A DNA stretch of 64,000 nt from Caballeronia sp. INDeC2 (GCF_023631325.1 NZ_JALQDG010000001.1:155402-219401), one strand, 5' to 3'; shown: positions 28,283 through 37,711, numbered from the stretch's first letter. Program-made: numbers and translations. The notes: generated from the letters alone by a model not told the origin.

Positions 28283-28813
28283 ATGGTCAAGCTGGAAGCA
28301 CAGGTCGTCGACATCACCGCGCTCGAGGTTGACGCCATCGTCAATGCGGCGAACAAATCGTTGCTCGGTGGCGGCGGCGTCGACGGGGCGATTCATCGAA
28401 AGGCGGGGAAAGGCTTGCTGCGTGAGTGCGAGACGCTCGGCGGCTGCGAAACCGGCGATGCGAAAATCACCGGCGGCCACGATCTCCCCGCCAAGCACGT
28501 GATCCACGCGGTCGGTCCGCGCTGGAGCGGCGGCCACAAGAAAGAGCCCGAGTTGCTCGCGAACTGCTACCGCCGCTCGCTGGAACTCGCTCAAGAAACT
28601 GGCTGCAAGTCGATCGCCTTTCCCGCGATCAGTTGCGGCATCTATCACTTCCCACACGAGCAGGCAGTGCGGATCGCGGTGCGGACGGTCATCGAGACCC
28701 TGCCTTCCACACCCTCCGTGCAGCACGTCATCTTCGCGTGTTTTCAGGACGACATGCTCGCGCTCTATCGAGCCGAGCTCGATGCTCAGGCGCCGCCTTC
28801 GAAGCCCGCCTGA
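28283..28813 (+). CDS. Macrodomain protein, O-acetyl-ADP-ribose deacetylase-like
   Basis: The 176-residue macrodomain protein of the YmdB type is expected to bind ADP-ribose and hydrolyse O-acetyl-ADP-ribose or mono-ADP-ribosylated targets. The motifs are [20 protein letters not shown], the [20 protein letters not shown] stretch and [16 protein letters not shown] 28283 is supported by AGGAGG about 7 bases upstream. It overlaps the convergent trmL gene by 28 bases at the 3' end. Confidence 0.9.
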   Translation: MVKLEAQVVDITALEVDAIVNAANKSLLGGGGVDGAIHRKAGKGLLRECETLGGCETGDAKITGGHDLPAKHVIHAVGPRWSGGHKKEPELLANCYRRSLELAQETGCKSIAFPAISCGIYHFPHEQAVRIAVRTVIETLPSTPSVQHVIFACFQDDMLALYRAELDAQAPPSKPA

Positions 28814-29256
28814 CGCCACGCCTCGAACGTCACGATCGCCACCGTATTCGACAGATTCAGGCTGCGATTGCCGGGCCGCATCGGCAGGCGCACGCGCTGA
28901 TCGGTCGGAAAGCGTTCCAGCAAGGCGGGCGCGAGGCCGCGCGTCTCGGCGCCGAACACGAACCAGTCGCCCGTCTTGAACGCGTGATCGAAGAACGGCG
29001 TCGAGCCGCGCGTCGTGAAAGCGAACATGCGTGTGGCGTCGGGCGCTTCCTTGGCGATGAAGGCATCCCAGTTCGCATGCACGTTCATTTCGGCGTACTC
29101 GTGATAGTCGAGGCCGGCGCGGCGCATCTTTGCATCGTCGAGCGGGAAGCCGAGCGGCTCGATCAGATGCAGGCGCGCGCCCGTGTTTGCGCACAGGCGG
29201 ATCACGTTGCCGGTGTTTGGCGGAATTTCGGGTTCGACGAGTACGACGTTGAACAT
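28786..29256 (-). CDS. trmL: tRNA (cytidine(34)-2'-O)-methyltransferase
   Basis: TrmL is a SPOUT-family enzyme that methylates the wobble nucleotide of two leucine tRNAs. The 156-residue protein shows [51 protein letters not shown] and the knot region [19 protein letters not shown]. It is transcribed convergently with the macrodomain gene and overlaps its last 28 bases. Confidence 0.94.
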   Translation of the reverse strand: MFNVVLVEPEIPPNTGNVIRLCANTGARLHLIEPLGFPLDDAKMRRAGLDYHEYAEMNVHANWDAFIAKEAPDATRMFAFTTRGSTPFFDHAFKTGDWFVFGAETRGLAPALLERFPTDQRVRLPMRPGNRSLNLSNTVAIVTFEAWRQAGFEGGA

Positions 29257-29277
29257 GGATTGCTGTAATGAAGGTAG

Positions 29278-30063
29278 TTAATCTTTCGGCGTGCGGAGCG
29301 CCACGAAATTGGTCACGCGCCGCGCGCCGGCAAGTTTGAGCGTGCGGGCGAGGGCATCGAGCGTCGCGCCGGACGTCATCACATCGTCGACGACGCCCAC
29401 GTGCATGCCGCGCACATCGCCCGAAACGGCGAACGCGGTCGCGACATTGCGGCGGCGCGTTTCCTGATCCAGCCGCGATTGTGCCGACGTATGCCGCACA
29501 CGCGTGACGACCGACGCATCGCTTCGCACGTTCAGCATGCGCGCAAGCGGACGCGCGATGGCCCACGCCTGGTTGTAGCCGCGCGCGACGAGTCGCACAT
29601 GCGACAGCGGCACCGGCACGATCAGGTCCGGCGCGGGCAGATCGCTGTCCTCGAAAGCCGCATGCAGATGCCGCGCGAATGCTTCGCCCGCTGCGAGCCG
29701 CGCACGAAACTTCAATTCGACGGCAAGCGTATCGAGCGGCGCGCGATAGTCGGCGAGCGTGAGCGTGTCGTTGAATGCGGGCGGCGATTCGAGGCACGCG
29801 GCGCAGTGCGCGCGCGTGTCGTCGCGCTCACGCCGAAGGGTCGACGCCGACAACGGCAGCGCGCAGGTCGCGCAGCGCAGACGCGGCTCGTTCCAGTACT
29901 GCGCGTCGCAGCCATCGCACAGCAGTGTTTGCGACAAATTGCCGCACAAAGCGCACTGAGTCGGCAGCGCGCGCGAGGCAAGCCGTTTCGCCGCCGACGC
30001 GAGTCCGCGAATGCGCGCCGCGATGGGCGTCTGGAATGGAAGACGGATGTTGTCGGCTTTCAT
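29278..30063 (-). CDS. ComF family protein (phosphoribosyltransferase fold)
   Basis: ComF proteins are needed for DNA uptake in transformable bacteria; their reaction is unknown. The 261-residue protein has an N-terminal zinc finger (CALCGNLSQTLLCDGC, CATCALPL, CAAC), the VPVPLSHVRLVARGYNQAW motif and a PRPP-binding-like loop VGVVDDVMTSGATLDALA. ATG 30063 is chosen by family alignment; an ATG at 30111 would add 16 residues. It is divergent from the methyltransferase gene. Confidence 0.88.
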   Translation of the reverse strand: MKADNIRLPFQTPIAARIRGLASAAKRLASRALPTQCALCGNLSQTLLCDGCDAQYWNEPRLRCATCALPLSASTLRRERDDTRAHCAACLESPPAFNDTLTLADYRAPLDTLAVELKFRARLAAGEAFARHLHAAFEDSDLPAPDLIVPVPLSHVRLVARGYNQAWAIARPLARMLNVRSDASVVTRVRHTSAQSRLDQETRRRNVATAFAVSGDVRGMHVGVVDDVMTSGATLDALARTLKLAGARRVTNFVALRTPKD

Positions 30064-30212
30064 GACGGCGAGACCGGAAAAATGACGGCTCGAAGCGCTA
30101 AACATGCGCATTCGTTGCGCCTCAGGAAGCGTTTATGCCTCGTATCAGCACTTCGCACGGGTTGTTTTCGAGACGACCGAGTATACTTCGCACTCTCCGC
30201 AAAAAGATCGAC

Positions 30213-31193
30213 ATGTCCCCGACATCCCCTGAAACCAGCCGTTCGGCCTATGATCCGCGCCGTTTGCGCGCGATCTTCGACGGCCGCGCCGCCGCCTTCG
30301 ACGACGTCGCATTCCTGCCGCGCGAAATCGCGCAGCGCATGCGCGAGCGTCTCGAATACATCAAGGTCGCGCCGGTGCGCGTCCTCGACGCGGCGTGCGG
30401 CGTCGGGGCGGATTTGGGCGGTCTGCGGGAGCGCTTTGCAGAGGCTTCGGTAACCGGTGTCGACATTTCGTCCGCAATGCTCGCGCGCGCCCTTGCCGCC
30501 GAAGCCACGGACGCCGACAACGGCGCGGGCTGGCGCCGCTTTCTTCCATCGACGCTCGCGAAGGCGTTCGGCGCGCGCGGCCCGCAACTCGCGCAGGCCG
30601 ATTTTGCCGAGCTGCCGTTCGCATCGGGCGCGTTCGAATTGCTGTGGTCGAACCTCGCATTGCATTGGCATCCGCGTCCGGATGTCGTTTTGCCCGAATG
30701 GCAGCGCGTGCTCAAGGTGAACGGCCTGCTGATGTTCAGCACATTCGGCCCGGACACGTTGCGCGAACTCAGAGCCGCGTATCGCGAAGCCGAGCGCACG
30801 CTCGGCCTCGATCCTCAACCGCACACGATCGATTTCGTCGACATGCACGATCTCGGTGACATGCTCGTGGAAAGCGGCTTCGAAATTCCGGTGATGGATC
30901 AGGAAGTCCTGACCATTACATACAAATCGCCCGAGACGCTCTTCGCCGACGTGACGCGCTGGGGCGCCTATCCGTTCGAGCGCGCGTTCGACCCAGGCCC
31001 CGCGGATTCGAAAGCCGTGCGCGGCGCGGTGAATCAGGCGCTCGAAGCGCTGCGCCGCGACGACGGCACCATCCCACTGACCTTCGAAGTGATCTACGGC
31101 CACGCATGGAAAGCGGTGCCGCGCATGACGGCCGAAGGACACGGCATCGTGCGTCTGGAAGATATCGGAAGAGGCTCGAAACCGAAACGTTGA
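30213..31193 (+). CDS. SAM-dependent methyltransferase (BioC-like)
   Basis: The 326-residue protein has a class I methyltransferase fold: VRVLDAACGVGADLGGL as motif I, VTGVDISSAMLARA, and FELLWSNLALHWHPRPDVV. The last motif and the GLLMFSTFGPDTLRELR stretch resemble BioC, the malonyl-ACP O-methyltransferase of biotin synthesis. No other biotin gene is nearby, so the specific role is not settled. ATG 30213 is chosen by family alignment. Confidence 0.8.
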   Translation: MSPTSPETSRSAYDPRRLRAIFDGRAAAFDDVAFLPREIAQRMRERLEYIKVAPVRVLDAACGVGADLGGLRERFAEASVTGVDISSAMLARALAAEATDADNGAGWRRFLPSTLAKAFGARGPQLAQADFAELPFASGAFELLWSNLALHWHPRPDVVLPEWQRVLKVNGLLMFSTFGPDTLRELRAAYREAERTLGLDPQPHTIDFVDMHDLGDMLVESGFEIPVMDQEVLTITYKSPETLFADVTRWGAYPFERAFDPGPADSKAVRGAVNQALEALRRDDGTIPLTFEVIYGHAWKAVPRMTAEGHGIVRLEDIGRGSKPKR

Positions 31194-31310
31194 ATCGGTA
31201 AATAGGGCCGTCGTTATGTCTGAAATTTGCGCGAAAAAAGCGCGCAAAAAGGTGCGTCAAAAGGGCGCAGAAGCTTGTGGCGCTTGGCTTTGCGACGTTA
31301 CGACCCTTGC

Positions 31311-31339
31311 TTGTGGATGCCACTTAAGACGCCTATAAT
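31311..31339 (+). promoter_or_regulatory. Sigma-70 promoter of the cytochrome oxidase cluster
   Basis: TTGTGG (31311-31316), a 17-base spacer, and a perfect TATAAT (31334-31339) lie 87 bases upstream of the DUF2244 gene, the first gene of the coxB cluster. Spacing and -10 are ideal; the -35 has two mismatches. Confidence 0.75.
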
Positions 31340-31425
31340 GCGTCAGTTTGTCGCCTGGTCTGTCACAAATTTGGGCGAAATCCGAGCAAAAGTATGTGAT
31401 TGCATGCGGATTGATGGAGGCAGCG

Positions 31426-31899
31426 ATGCAAGCCAGCCATACGCTGACGGAGTCCGAGCCGGTCATCAAAGACTGGCTGATGAAGCGAAACTGCTCGGTG
31501 TCGCCGCGTCAGTTCGTGGGCTTCTATTTGTCGCTTGCGTTGTTTTCGCTGGCCATCGCAACGCCGCTGTTCCTGAATGGCGCCTGGCTGGTGCTGCCGT
31601 TCACCGGAGTCGAACTGGCGGTCGTGGGCATCGCGTTCGTGATTTACGCGCGCCATGCCGTCGACTATGAGCGGATCCGGCTGTATCAAAACCGGTTGTT
31701 GATCGAACAGATGAACGCCGAAGAGCTGACGCAGTTCGAGTTCAACCCGCGCTGGGTGCGGGTCGAAGCGGGCGCGACGCCGAGAGAGCCGCTCACGATC
31801 GTATCGCGCGGTCAATCGGTGAAAATCGGACAACACCTTGCACAGCATCGTCGCAAACAATTTGCTGCCGAGTTGCAGGCGTCGCTGAGACGCCTTTGA
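31426..31899 (+). CDS. DUF2244 membrane protein
   Basis: The 157-residue protein has two adjacent membrane segments (GFYLSLALFSLAIATPLFL and AVVGIAFVIYARHAV) and a cytosolic tail with FEFNPRWVRVE, matching DUF2244. Family members are commonly found directly upstream of coxB and are thought to relate to oxidase assembly, without proof. ATG 31426 is chosen for its TGGAGG ribosome site; upstream ATGs in frame exist at 31348 and 31414. Confidence 0.85.
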   Translation: MQASHTLTESEPVIKDWLMKRNCSVSPRQFVGFYLSLALFSLAIATPLFLNGAWLVLPFTGVELAVVGIAFVIYARHAVDYERIRLYQNRLLIEQMNAEELTQFEFNPRWVRVEAGATPREPLTIVSRGQSVKIGQHLAQHRRKQFAAELQASLRRL

Positions 31900-31943
31900 G
31901 GGGAACCGGCAGGCGCGCGATGTCACGGGGGTCGAGGGTTTGA

Positions 31944-33557
31944 ATGGAAAATTTGGGTAAGGATGCTATGAAAACAATCAAGCGAGCCCTCTCGGGCGTG
32001 CTGGCGGCAGGCGCGCTGCTTACCGCCGGCGCTGCCCTGGCGGTCGAAAACAGTCCAGGCGGTCCCGCTGTCAACGAGATCAACTTCCAGCAGCCTGTGA
32101 CGAAGATCGCCGAGGAGCTCTACGGCCTCCATATCTTCATGCTCATCATCTGCACCGTCATTTTCATCGGCGTGTTCGGAGTGATGTTCTATTCGCTCTT
32201 CAAGCATCGCAAGTCGAAAGGCTTCAAGCCGGCCAACTTCCACGAAAGCACCACGGTCGAAATCATCTGGACGATCGTGCCGTTCATCATCGTCATTCTG
32301 ATGGCGCTGCCGGCAACGAAGGCCGTCGTCGCGATGAAGGACACCTCCAACGCCGACCTCACCGTCAAGGTCACGGGGTATCAGTGGAAGTGGGGCTACG
32401 ACTACGTGAAGGGTCCGGGCGAGGGCATCAACTTCCTCTCGACGCTCTCCACGCCGCGCAGCGAGACGAACGGCCAGAAGCCGATCTCGACGCTCTATCT
32501 GCAGGAAGTCGACAACCCGCTCGTGGTGCCGGTCGACAAGAAGATCCGCATCATCACCACGGCGAACGATGTCGTGCACTCGTGGTACGTGCCGGCGTTC
32601 GGCGTGAAGCAAGATGCGATTCCCGGCTTCGTGCGCGATACCTGGTTCAAGGCCGAGAAGGTTGGCACGTACCGCGGCTTCTGTACGGAACTGTGCGGCA
32701 AGGAGCACGCGTACATGCCGGTGGTGGTCGAAGTGCTGTCGGCTGACGACTACGCGAAGTGGGTCGACGCGCAAAAGAAGAAGATGGCCGCCGGCGCCGA
32801 CGATCCCCTCAAGACCTACACGATGGAAGAGCTGAAGACGCGCGGCCAGCAGGTTTACACGTCGAACTGCGCGGTCTGCCACCAGCCGACCGGCAAGGGC
32901 GCGGGTCAGTTCCCGGCGCTCGACGGCTCCAAGATCGCGAACGGCTCGATCGCCGACCATCTGAATATCGTGTTGCACGGCAAGGGCGCGATGCCGCCGT
33001 GGCAAGGCGTGCTGAACGATGTCGAGATCGCATCGGTCGTCACGTTCGAGCGCAATAACTGGGGCAATCACACGGGCGACCTTCTTCAGCCGAAGCAGGT
33101 GATCGACGCCAAGGCGGGCAAGATGCCGCAAGGCGGCGGCACTGCGGCGGCGGCATCGGCGCCTGAGGCGGCGAGCGCCGCGCCCGCGGCAGCCGAAGCG
33201 AGTGCGCCGGCGGTATCGGGCGCGCAAGCGTCGCAAGCTGCTGGCCTGCCCGCGAGCATCTACTTCGAGACGGGCAAGGACACGCTGCCCACCGACGCGA
33301 AAAGCGCGGTGGACACCGCCGCGGCCTACGCAAAGGCGCATCCGGACGCGAAGATCGCGCTGTCCGGCTTCACCGACGCCACCGGCGGCGCCGATCTGAA
33401 CGCCGATCTCGCCAAGCGCCGCGCGCAAGCCGTGCGCGACGCGCTGAAGGCAGCGGGCGTGTCGGAAGACCGCATTGTGTTGAAGAAACCGGAAACCATC
33501 ACGGGCGGCGCCGATAACAAGGAAGCCCGTCGCGTGGAAATCAGTCCGGCTGCTTGA
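31944..33557 (+). CDS. coxB: Cytochrome c oxidase subunit II fused to cytochrome c and OmpA-like domains
   Basis: Subunit II accepts electrons from cytochrome c at the CuA centre of the aa3 oxidase. The 537-residue protein has a signal peptide, two membrane segments (about 62-84 and 107-128), and CuA ligands H212, C247, C251, H255, M258 (CTELCGKEHAYM). A heme-binding domain follows with C309-C312-H313 (CAVCH), then an Ala/Pro/Ser linker and an OmpA-like domain from about residue 425 (IYFETGKDTLPTDAKSAVD, ALSGFTDATGGADLN, LAKRRAQAVRDAL). The OmpA-like tail suggests contact with peptidoglycan; that is inference. Confidence 0.95.
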   Translation: MENLGKDAMKTIKRALSGVLAAGALLTAGAALAVENSPGGPAVNEINFQQPVTKIAEELYGLHIFMLIICTVIFIGVFGVMFYSLFKHRKSKGFKPANFHESTTVEIIWTIVPFIIVILMALPATKAVVAMKDTSNADLTVKVTGYQWKWGYDYVKGPGEGINFLSTLSTPRSETNGQKPISTLYLQEVDNPLVVPVDKKIRIITTANDVVHSWYVPAFGVKQDAIPGFVRDTWFKAEKVGTYRGFCTELCGKEHAYMPVVVEVLSADDYAKWVDAQKKKMAAGADDPLKTYTMEELKTRGQQVYTSNCAVCHQPTGKGAGQFPALDGSKIANGSIADHLNIVLHGKGAMPPWQGVLNDVEIASVVTFERNNWGNHTGDLLQPKQVIDAKAGKMPQGGGTAAAASAPEAASAAPAAAEASAPAVSGAQASQAAGLPASIYFETGKDTLPTDAKSAVDTAAAYAKAHPDAKIALSGFTDATGGADLNADLAKRRAQAVRDALKAAGVSEDRIVLKKPETITGGADNKEARRVEISPAA

Positions 33558-33652
33558 CGTGCCGAGCGTGCCGCTTTCCTTCGCCCAACAGCAACGGAAA
33601 GCCACGCGTCATTGCCAAGTGCCCCGAGTATTCGCTTTAGGAGATGATTGTC

Positions 33653-35263
33653 ATGTCTAGCATCGGACACGATGTAGGCGCAGGTCACGACCACGCGCAC
33701 GACCATGCGCACGAGACGCCGCATGGCTGGCGCCGGTGGCTCTTCGCTACTAACCACAAGGACATCGGTACGCTGTACCTGTTGTTCTCCTTCATCATGT
33801 TCCTCTCGGGGGGCGTGATGGCGCTCGGCATCCGTGCCGAGCTTTTCGAACCGGGCCTGCAGATCATGCGCCCCGAGTTCTTCAATCAGCTGACCACCAT
33901 GCACGGCCTCATCATGGTGTTCGGCGCGATCATGCCGGCGTTCGTCGGTTTCGCGAACTGGATGGTGCCGCTGCAGATCGGCGCATCGGACATGGCGTTC
34001 GCGCGGATGAACAACTTCAGCTTCTGGCTCCTGCCGGCCGCCGCGGTCCTGCTCGTCGGCTCGTTCTTCGTGCCGGGCGGCGCAACCGCCGCGGGCTGGA
34101 CGCTCTACGCGCCGCTCTCCACGCAGATGGGCCCGGGCATGGACTTCGCGATTTTCGCGGTCCACATCATGGGGGCGTCGTCGATCATGGGCGGCATCAA
34201 CATCGTCGTGACGATCCTGAACATGCGCGCGCCCGGCATGACGCTCATGAAGATGCCGATGTTCGCGTGGACGTGGCTCATCACCGCGTATCTGCTGATC
34301 GCCGTGATGCCGGTTCTCGCCGGCGCGATCACGATGGTGCTGTTCGACCGTCACTTCGGCACGTCGTTCTTCAACGCGGCGGGCGGCGGCGATCCGGTGA
34401 TGTACCAGCACATCTTCTGGTTCTTCGGGCACCCCGAGGTGTACATCATGATCTTGCCGGCGTTCGGGATCGTGTCGCAGGTGATTCCGGCGTTCTCGCG
34501 CAAGCCGCTGTTCGGCTACAGCTCGATGGTGTACGCCACCGCATCGATCGCGATTCTGTCGTTCATGGTGTGGGCGCACCACATGTTCGCGACCGGCATG
34601 CCGGTGACGGGCCAGTTGTTCTTCATGTACGCGACGATGCTAATCGCGGTGCCGACAGGCGTGAAAGTGTTCAACTGGGTGGCGACGATGTGGCGCGGCG
34701 CGCTCTCCTTCGAGACGCCGATGCTCTTCGCGATCGGCTTCCTGTTCGTGTTCACGATGGGTGGCTTCACGGGCCTGATCCTGTCGATGGCGCCGCTCGA
34801 CATCCAGATGCACGGCACGTATTACGTGGTGGCGCACTTCCACTACGTGCTGGTGGCGGGTTCGCTCTTCGCGCTGTTCGCGGGTTGGTACTACTGGTCG
34901 CCGAAGTGGACCGGCTGGATGTACAACGAGATGCGCGGAAAGATCCACTTCTGGGCGTCGATGATCTTCTTCAACATCACGTTCTTCCCGATGCACTTCC
35001 TGGGTCTCGCCGGCATGCCGCGCCGCTATGCGGATTACCCGGCGCAGTTCACGGACTTCAACCAGGTCGCGACAATCGGTGCGTTCGGCTTCGGCCTCGC
35101 GCAGGTGTACTTCCTGTTCGCGGTCGCGCTGCCCACGTATCGCGGCGGCGGCGAACTCGAGAAGGCGAGCGACAAGCCGTGGGATGGTGCAGAAGGCCTC
35201 GAATGGACCGTGCCGAGCCCGGCGCCGTTCCATACGTTCGAGCATCCGCCGACGGTCGAATAA
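33653..35263 (+). CDS. ctaD: Cytochrome c oxidase subunit I
   Basis: Subunit I carries heme a and the heme a3-CuB site where oxygen is reduced. The 536-residue protein has about 12 membrane segments, WFFGHPEVYIMILPAFG with the cross-linked His-Tyr, VWAHHMFATGM with the two CuB histidines, and VVAHFHYVLVAGSLFALFAG with the heme a and a3 ligands. The N-terminus is His/Asp-rich (HDHAHDHAHE). ATG 33653 is preferred; an ATG at 33644 is in frame but abuts the AGGAG site. Confidence 0.97.
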   Translation: MSSIGHDVGAGHDHAHDHAHETPHGWRRWLFATNHKDIGTLYLLFSFIMFLSGGVMALGIRAELFEPGLQIMRPEFFNQLTTMHGLIMVFGAIMPAFVGFANWMVPLQIGASDMAFARMNNFSFWLLPAAAVLLVGSFFVPGGATAAGWTLYAPLSTQMGPGMDFAIFAVHIMGASSIMGGINIVVTILNMRAPGMTLMKMPMFAWTWLITAYLLIAVMPVLAGAITMVLFDRHFGTSFFNAAGGGDPVMYQHIFWFFGHPEVYIMILPAFGIVSQVIPAFSRKPLFGYSSMVYATASIAILSFMVWAHHMFATGMPVTGQLFFMYATMLIAVPTGVKVFNWVATMWRGALSFETPMLFAIGFLFVFTMGGFTGLILSMAPLDIQMHGTYYVVAHFHYVLVAGSLFALFAGWYYWSPKWTGWMYNEMRGKIHFWASMIFFNITFFPMHFLGLAGMPRRYADYPAQFTDFNQVATIGAFGFGLAQVYFLFAVALPTYRGGGELEKASDKPWDGAEGLEWTVPSPAPFHTFEHPPTVE

Positions 35264-35325
35264 ATAGTTAGTCCGGTTCGCGGGGCATCGTTGAACGTGC
35301 CCCGCGAATGAAAAATCAGGAAAGC

Positions 35326-35466
35326 ATGGCCCCGAATCCACAAAAAAGACGCACGCCCGAGGAAATCCGCGCGGGCAACAAGCGGCTCGGAATCATCATG
35401 ATGTTGGTTGCCGCCGTCTTCTTTCTGGGTATCGTCGTCAGGCAATACTTGTTGTCGCGAGGGTAG
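35326..35466 (+). CDS. Cytochrome oxidase small assembly protein
   Basis: This 46-residue product begins MAPNPQKRRTPEEIRAGNK and has one membrane helix (about residues 20-40, LGIIMMLVAAVFFLGIVV), ending in QYLLSRG. Position between ctaD and cox11 and the N-terminal basic motif match the small oxidase assembly proteins seen there in betaproteobacteria. An AGGAAAG ribosome site precedes the ATG; an in-frame ATG at 35308 would add six residues. Its exact role is unknown. Confidence 0.82.
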   Translation: MAPNPQKRRTPEEIRAGNKRLGIIMMLVAAVFFLGIVVRQYLLSRG

Positions 35467-35475
35467 GAAAGCAAC

Positions 35476-36048
35476 GTGTCCACTCAGCAGGAAAATTCGC
35501 ATGTCGACCGGTCCTTCAACCGGTCGATGCTGGTGAAGCTCTTCGTCGTGGCCGCGCTGATGTTCGGCTTCGGCTTCGCGCTCGTGCCGATGTACCGCGC
35601 GATCTGCCAGATCACCGGCATCAACAACCTCGTGCAGAAGGATGTGGGCGCGCGCGAGGCGAAGAATACGCAGGTCGACATGACGCGCACGATCTCGATC
35701 GAGTTCGACGCGAACGCGCGCGGCCCGCTGCGCTTCAAGCCCGAGCAGAACACGCTGGATATTCACCCCGGCGAAGTCATGACCGTGATGTACGACGTGA
35801 CCAACCAGCAGAATCGCACGGTGAACGCGCAAGCGATCCCGAGCTACGCGCCGAAGCAGGCCACCGAGTACTTCAAGAAGATCGAATGCTTCTGTTTTAC
35901 GCAGCAGACGCTCGCGCCGAACGAGACGAAGCGCATGCCGGTAGTGTTCGTCGTCGATCCGAAGCTGCCGAAGGATGTGAAGACGATCACGCTGTCGTAC
36001 ACGTTCTTCGAATTGAACGCGCCGAAGTCGGTGGCGAAGGGTTCATGA
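35476..36048 (+). CDS. ctaG: Cytochrome c oxidase assembly protein CtaG/Cox11
   Basis: Cox11 is a membrane-anchored copper chaperone that delivers copper to CuB of subunit I. The 190-residue protein has one membrane segment (about 19-40, MLVKLFVVAALMFGFGFALV), the MYRAICQITGI motif, and the copper-binding cysteines in KKIECFCFTQQTL. The start is GTG 35476, ten bases after the small assembly gene, with an AGGAAAG site. Confidence 0.95.
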   Translation: MSTQQENSHVDRSFNRSMLVKLFVVAALMFGFGFALVPMYRAICQITGINNLVQKDVGAREAKNTQVDMTRTISIEFDANARGPLRFKPEQNTLDIHPGEVMTVMYDVTNQQNRTVNAQAIPSYAPKQATEYFKKIECFCFTQQTLAPNETKRMPVVFVVDPKLPKDVKTITLSYTFFELNAPKSVAKGS

Positions 36049-36052
36049 CACC

Positions 36053-36256
36053 ATGAGCGCGGACACGCCGAACAAGGCCGGGTTCCTCAAGCTCGTGAAG
36101 GCTGTGTTCTGGTCGTTCTTCGGCGTGCGCCGCCGGGCCGACCTGGAAAGCGATGCGGCGCAGTTGAACCCGCTGCATCTGATCGCGGCGGGCATCATCG
36201 GAGCGGTGCTGTTCATCGTCGTGTTGTTGCTGGTCGTGCGCGCGGTGGTGGGATAG
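36053..36256 (+). CDS. DUF2970 family membrane protein
   Basis: A 67-residue protein with GFLKLVKAVFWSFFGVRRRA and one C-terminal membrane helix (IAAGIIGAVLFIVVLLLVV) matches the DUF2970 family, small proteins encoded between cox11 and coxC in many betaproteobacteria. Role in oxidase assembly is inferred from position only. Confidence 0.85.
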   Translation: MSADTPNKAGFLKLVKAVFWSFFGVRRRADLESDAAQLNPLHLIAAGIIGAVLFIVVLLLVVRAVVG

Positions 36257-36323
36257 ACGGAACGTCGAGAGCATCGGCGTCGAAAGAAAATTCAAGCAAC
36301 TGGATCGAAGTGGAGAATCAACA

Positions 36324-37181
36324 ATGAGCGGTCAAAACGAGAGCCCGTACTATTTCGTGCCTCATCCGTCGCGGCATCCGGTGATGGCTGCAACTGGCTT
36401 GCTGATCATGCTGGCCTCGCTGGCGTCGTGGGTGAACGGCCATAGCTTCGGGCCTGCCGGCACGTTCATCGGCTTGCTGTTCGTGTTGTTCGTGCTGTGG
36501 CACTGGTTCGGCGACGCGATCTCCGAATCCGAAGGCGGCATGTACGGCAAGCGCGTCGACGTGTCGTATCGCTGGAGCATGAGCTGGTTCATCTTCTCCG
36601 AAGTCATGTTCTTCGCGGCGTTCTTCGGCGCGCTGTTCTACGCCCGCGCAATCGCGATGCATGAGCTCGGCAGCCTCGACTACAAGCTCATTTGGCCCGA
36701 CTTCACCGCAGTGTGGCCGAACAACGGTCCCGCCGCGCTCGTGCCGCATTTCCGCGCGATGGTGCCGTGGCCCCTGCCGACCATCAACACGGCGCTGCTG
36801 CTGTCCTCCGGCGCGACGCTGACGGTGGCGCACCACGCGCTGCGTGAAGATCATCGCAAGAAAGCGATCATCTGGCTCGGCGCGACCGTGCTGCTCGGTC
36901 TGATCTTTCTGTTCTGCCAGGGCTACGAGTATTTCCACGCCTACAACGAGCTGAACCTGACGCTCAATTCCGGCGTGTACGGCTCGACGTTCTTCCTGCT
37001 GACCGGCTTTCACGGTTTCCACGTGTTCCTCGGCGGCACGATGCTCGCCGTCGTGATGTTCCGGCTGATCCGCGGCCACTTCTCGGCGGAGCATCACTTC
37101 GCATTCGAGGGCGCGGCGTGGTACTGGCACTTCGTCGATGTCGTGTGGCTGGGGCTGTACGTCGTCGTCTACTGGCTGTAA
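36324..37181 (+). CDS. ctaE: Cytochrome c oxidase subunit III
   Basis: Subunit III stabilises the oxidase core and its proton uptake. The 285-residue protein has seven membrane segments, starts with YYFVPHPSRHPVMAATGL, and shows WFIFSEVMFFAAFFGALFYA, the conserved TGFHGFHVFLGG and WHFVDVVWLGLYVVVYWL. It lies 67 bases after the DUF2970 gene. Confidence 0.96.
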   Translation: MSGQNESPYYFVPHPSRHPVMAATGLLIMLASLASWVNGHSFGPAGTFIGLLFVLFVLWHWFGDAISESEGGMYGKRVDVSYRWSMSWFIFSEVMFFAAFFGALFYARAIAMHELGSLDYKLIWPDFTAVWPNNGPAALVPHFRAMVPWPLPTINTALLLSSGATLTVAHHALREDHRKKAIIWLGATVLLGLIFLFCQGYEYFHAYNELNLTLNSGVYGSTFFLLTGFHGFHVFLGGTMLAVVMFRLIRGHFSAEHHFAFEGAAWYWHFVDVVWLGLYVVVYWL

Positions 37182-37272
37182 GTGGAATATCGAAGCGGGC
37201 GCGCGCGGTGCGCCGTCCGCGATGCAAGGCCGGCGGCGACGCCGGTCCGAGAGCATAGAAGCAGTGATCAAC

Positions 37273-37303
37273 ACGCCGCCCTCGATGTCTCAAGGGGCGG
37301 CGT
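37273..37303 (+). terminator. Hairpin downstream of subunit III gene
   Basis: ACGCCGCCC (37273-37281) and GGGCGGCGT (37295-37303) form a 9-base stem with a 13-base loop, followed by TGTCGTTT. It lies about 90 bases after the subunit III stop and before the oppositely oriented small membrane gene. Confidence 0.5.
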
Positions 37304-37376
37304 TGTCGTTTCGAGGCGCGCGATTTGGTGCCGCGGCGCGACAATACGTCTCGTAGGGCAGCGCCCGCGCAGTGGG

Positions 37377-37586
37377 TTATCGTCCGATGGGAATGCCCGA
37401 CGACTGAATCCAGCCCATCCAGTGCGCGAACAGAATGAACAGGAAAAGCGAGATGGACAGCCCGACGCGCGCGGCGAGCGACCAGACCATCCGCTTCGTC
37501 CTGCCCCGGTCGGTCATCATGAAGTAGAGCGCCGAACCGAGGCTGCCGATGATCAGAATGAATGCGATAGCAACGATGATGTGCAT
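37377..37586 (-). CDS. Twin-transmembrane protein (DUF2909-like)
   Basis: A 69-residue protein with two membrane segments (IIVAIAFILIIGSLGSALYF and VGLSISLFLFILFAHWMGW) joined by a basic loop TDRGRTKRM. Such twin-membrane proteins sit between subunit III and SURF1 genes in betaproteobacteria and are read on the opposite strand, as here. Function is unknown. Confidence 0.82.
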   Translation of the reverse strand: MHIIVAIAFILIIGSLGSALYFMMTDRGRTKRMVWSLAARVGLSISLFLFILFAHWMGWIQSSGIPIGR

Positions 37587-37711
37587 GAAAACAGCCAGCG
37601 TTTTTGCTCAGGAACCACAGCGAGCAGTATGAATTTGGATCGTCTCATTATCTCACTCGACGAATCGCACCGTGCGGCGCCCGACCGGATGCCGGCGTTA
37701 AGGCGCGCAGC

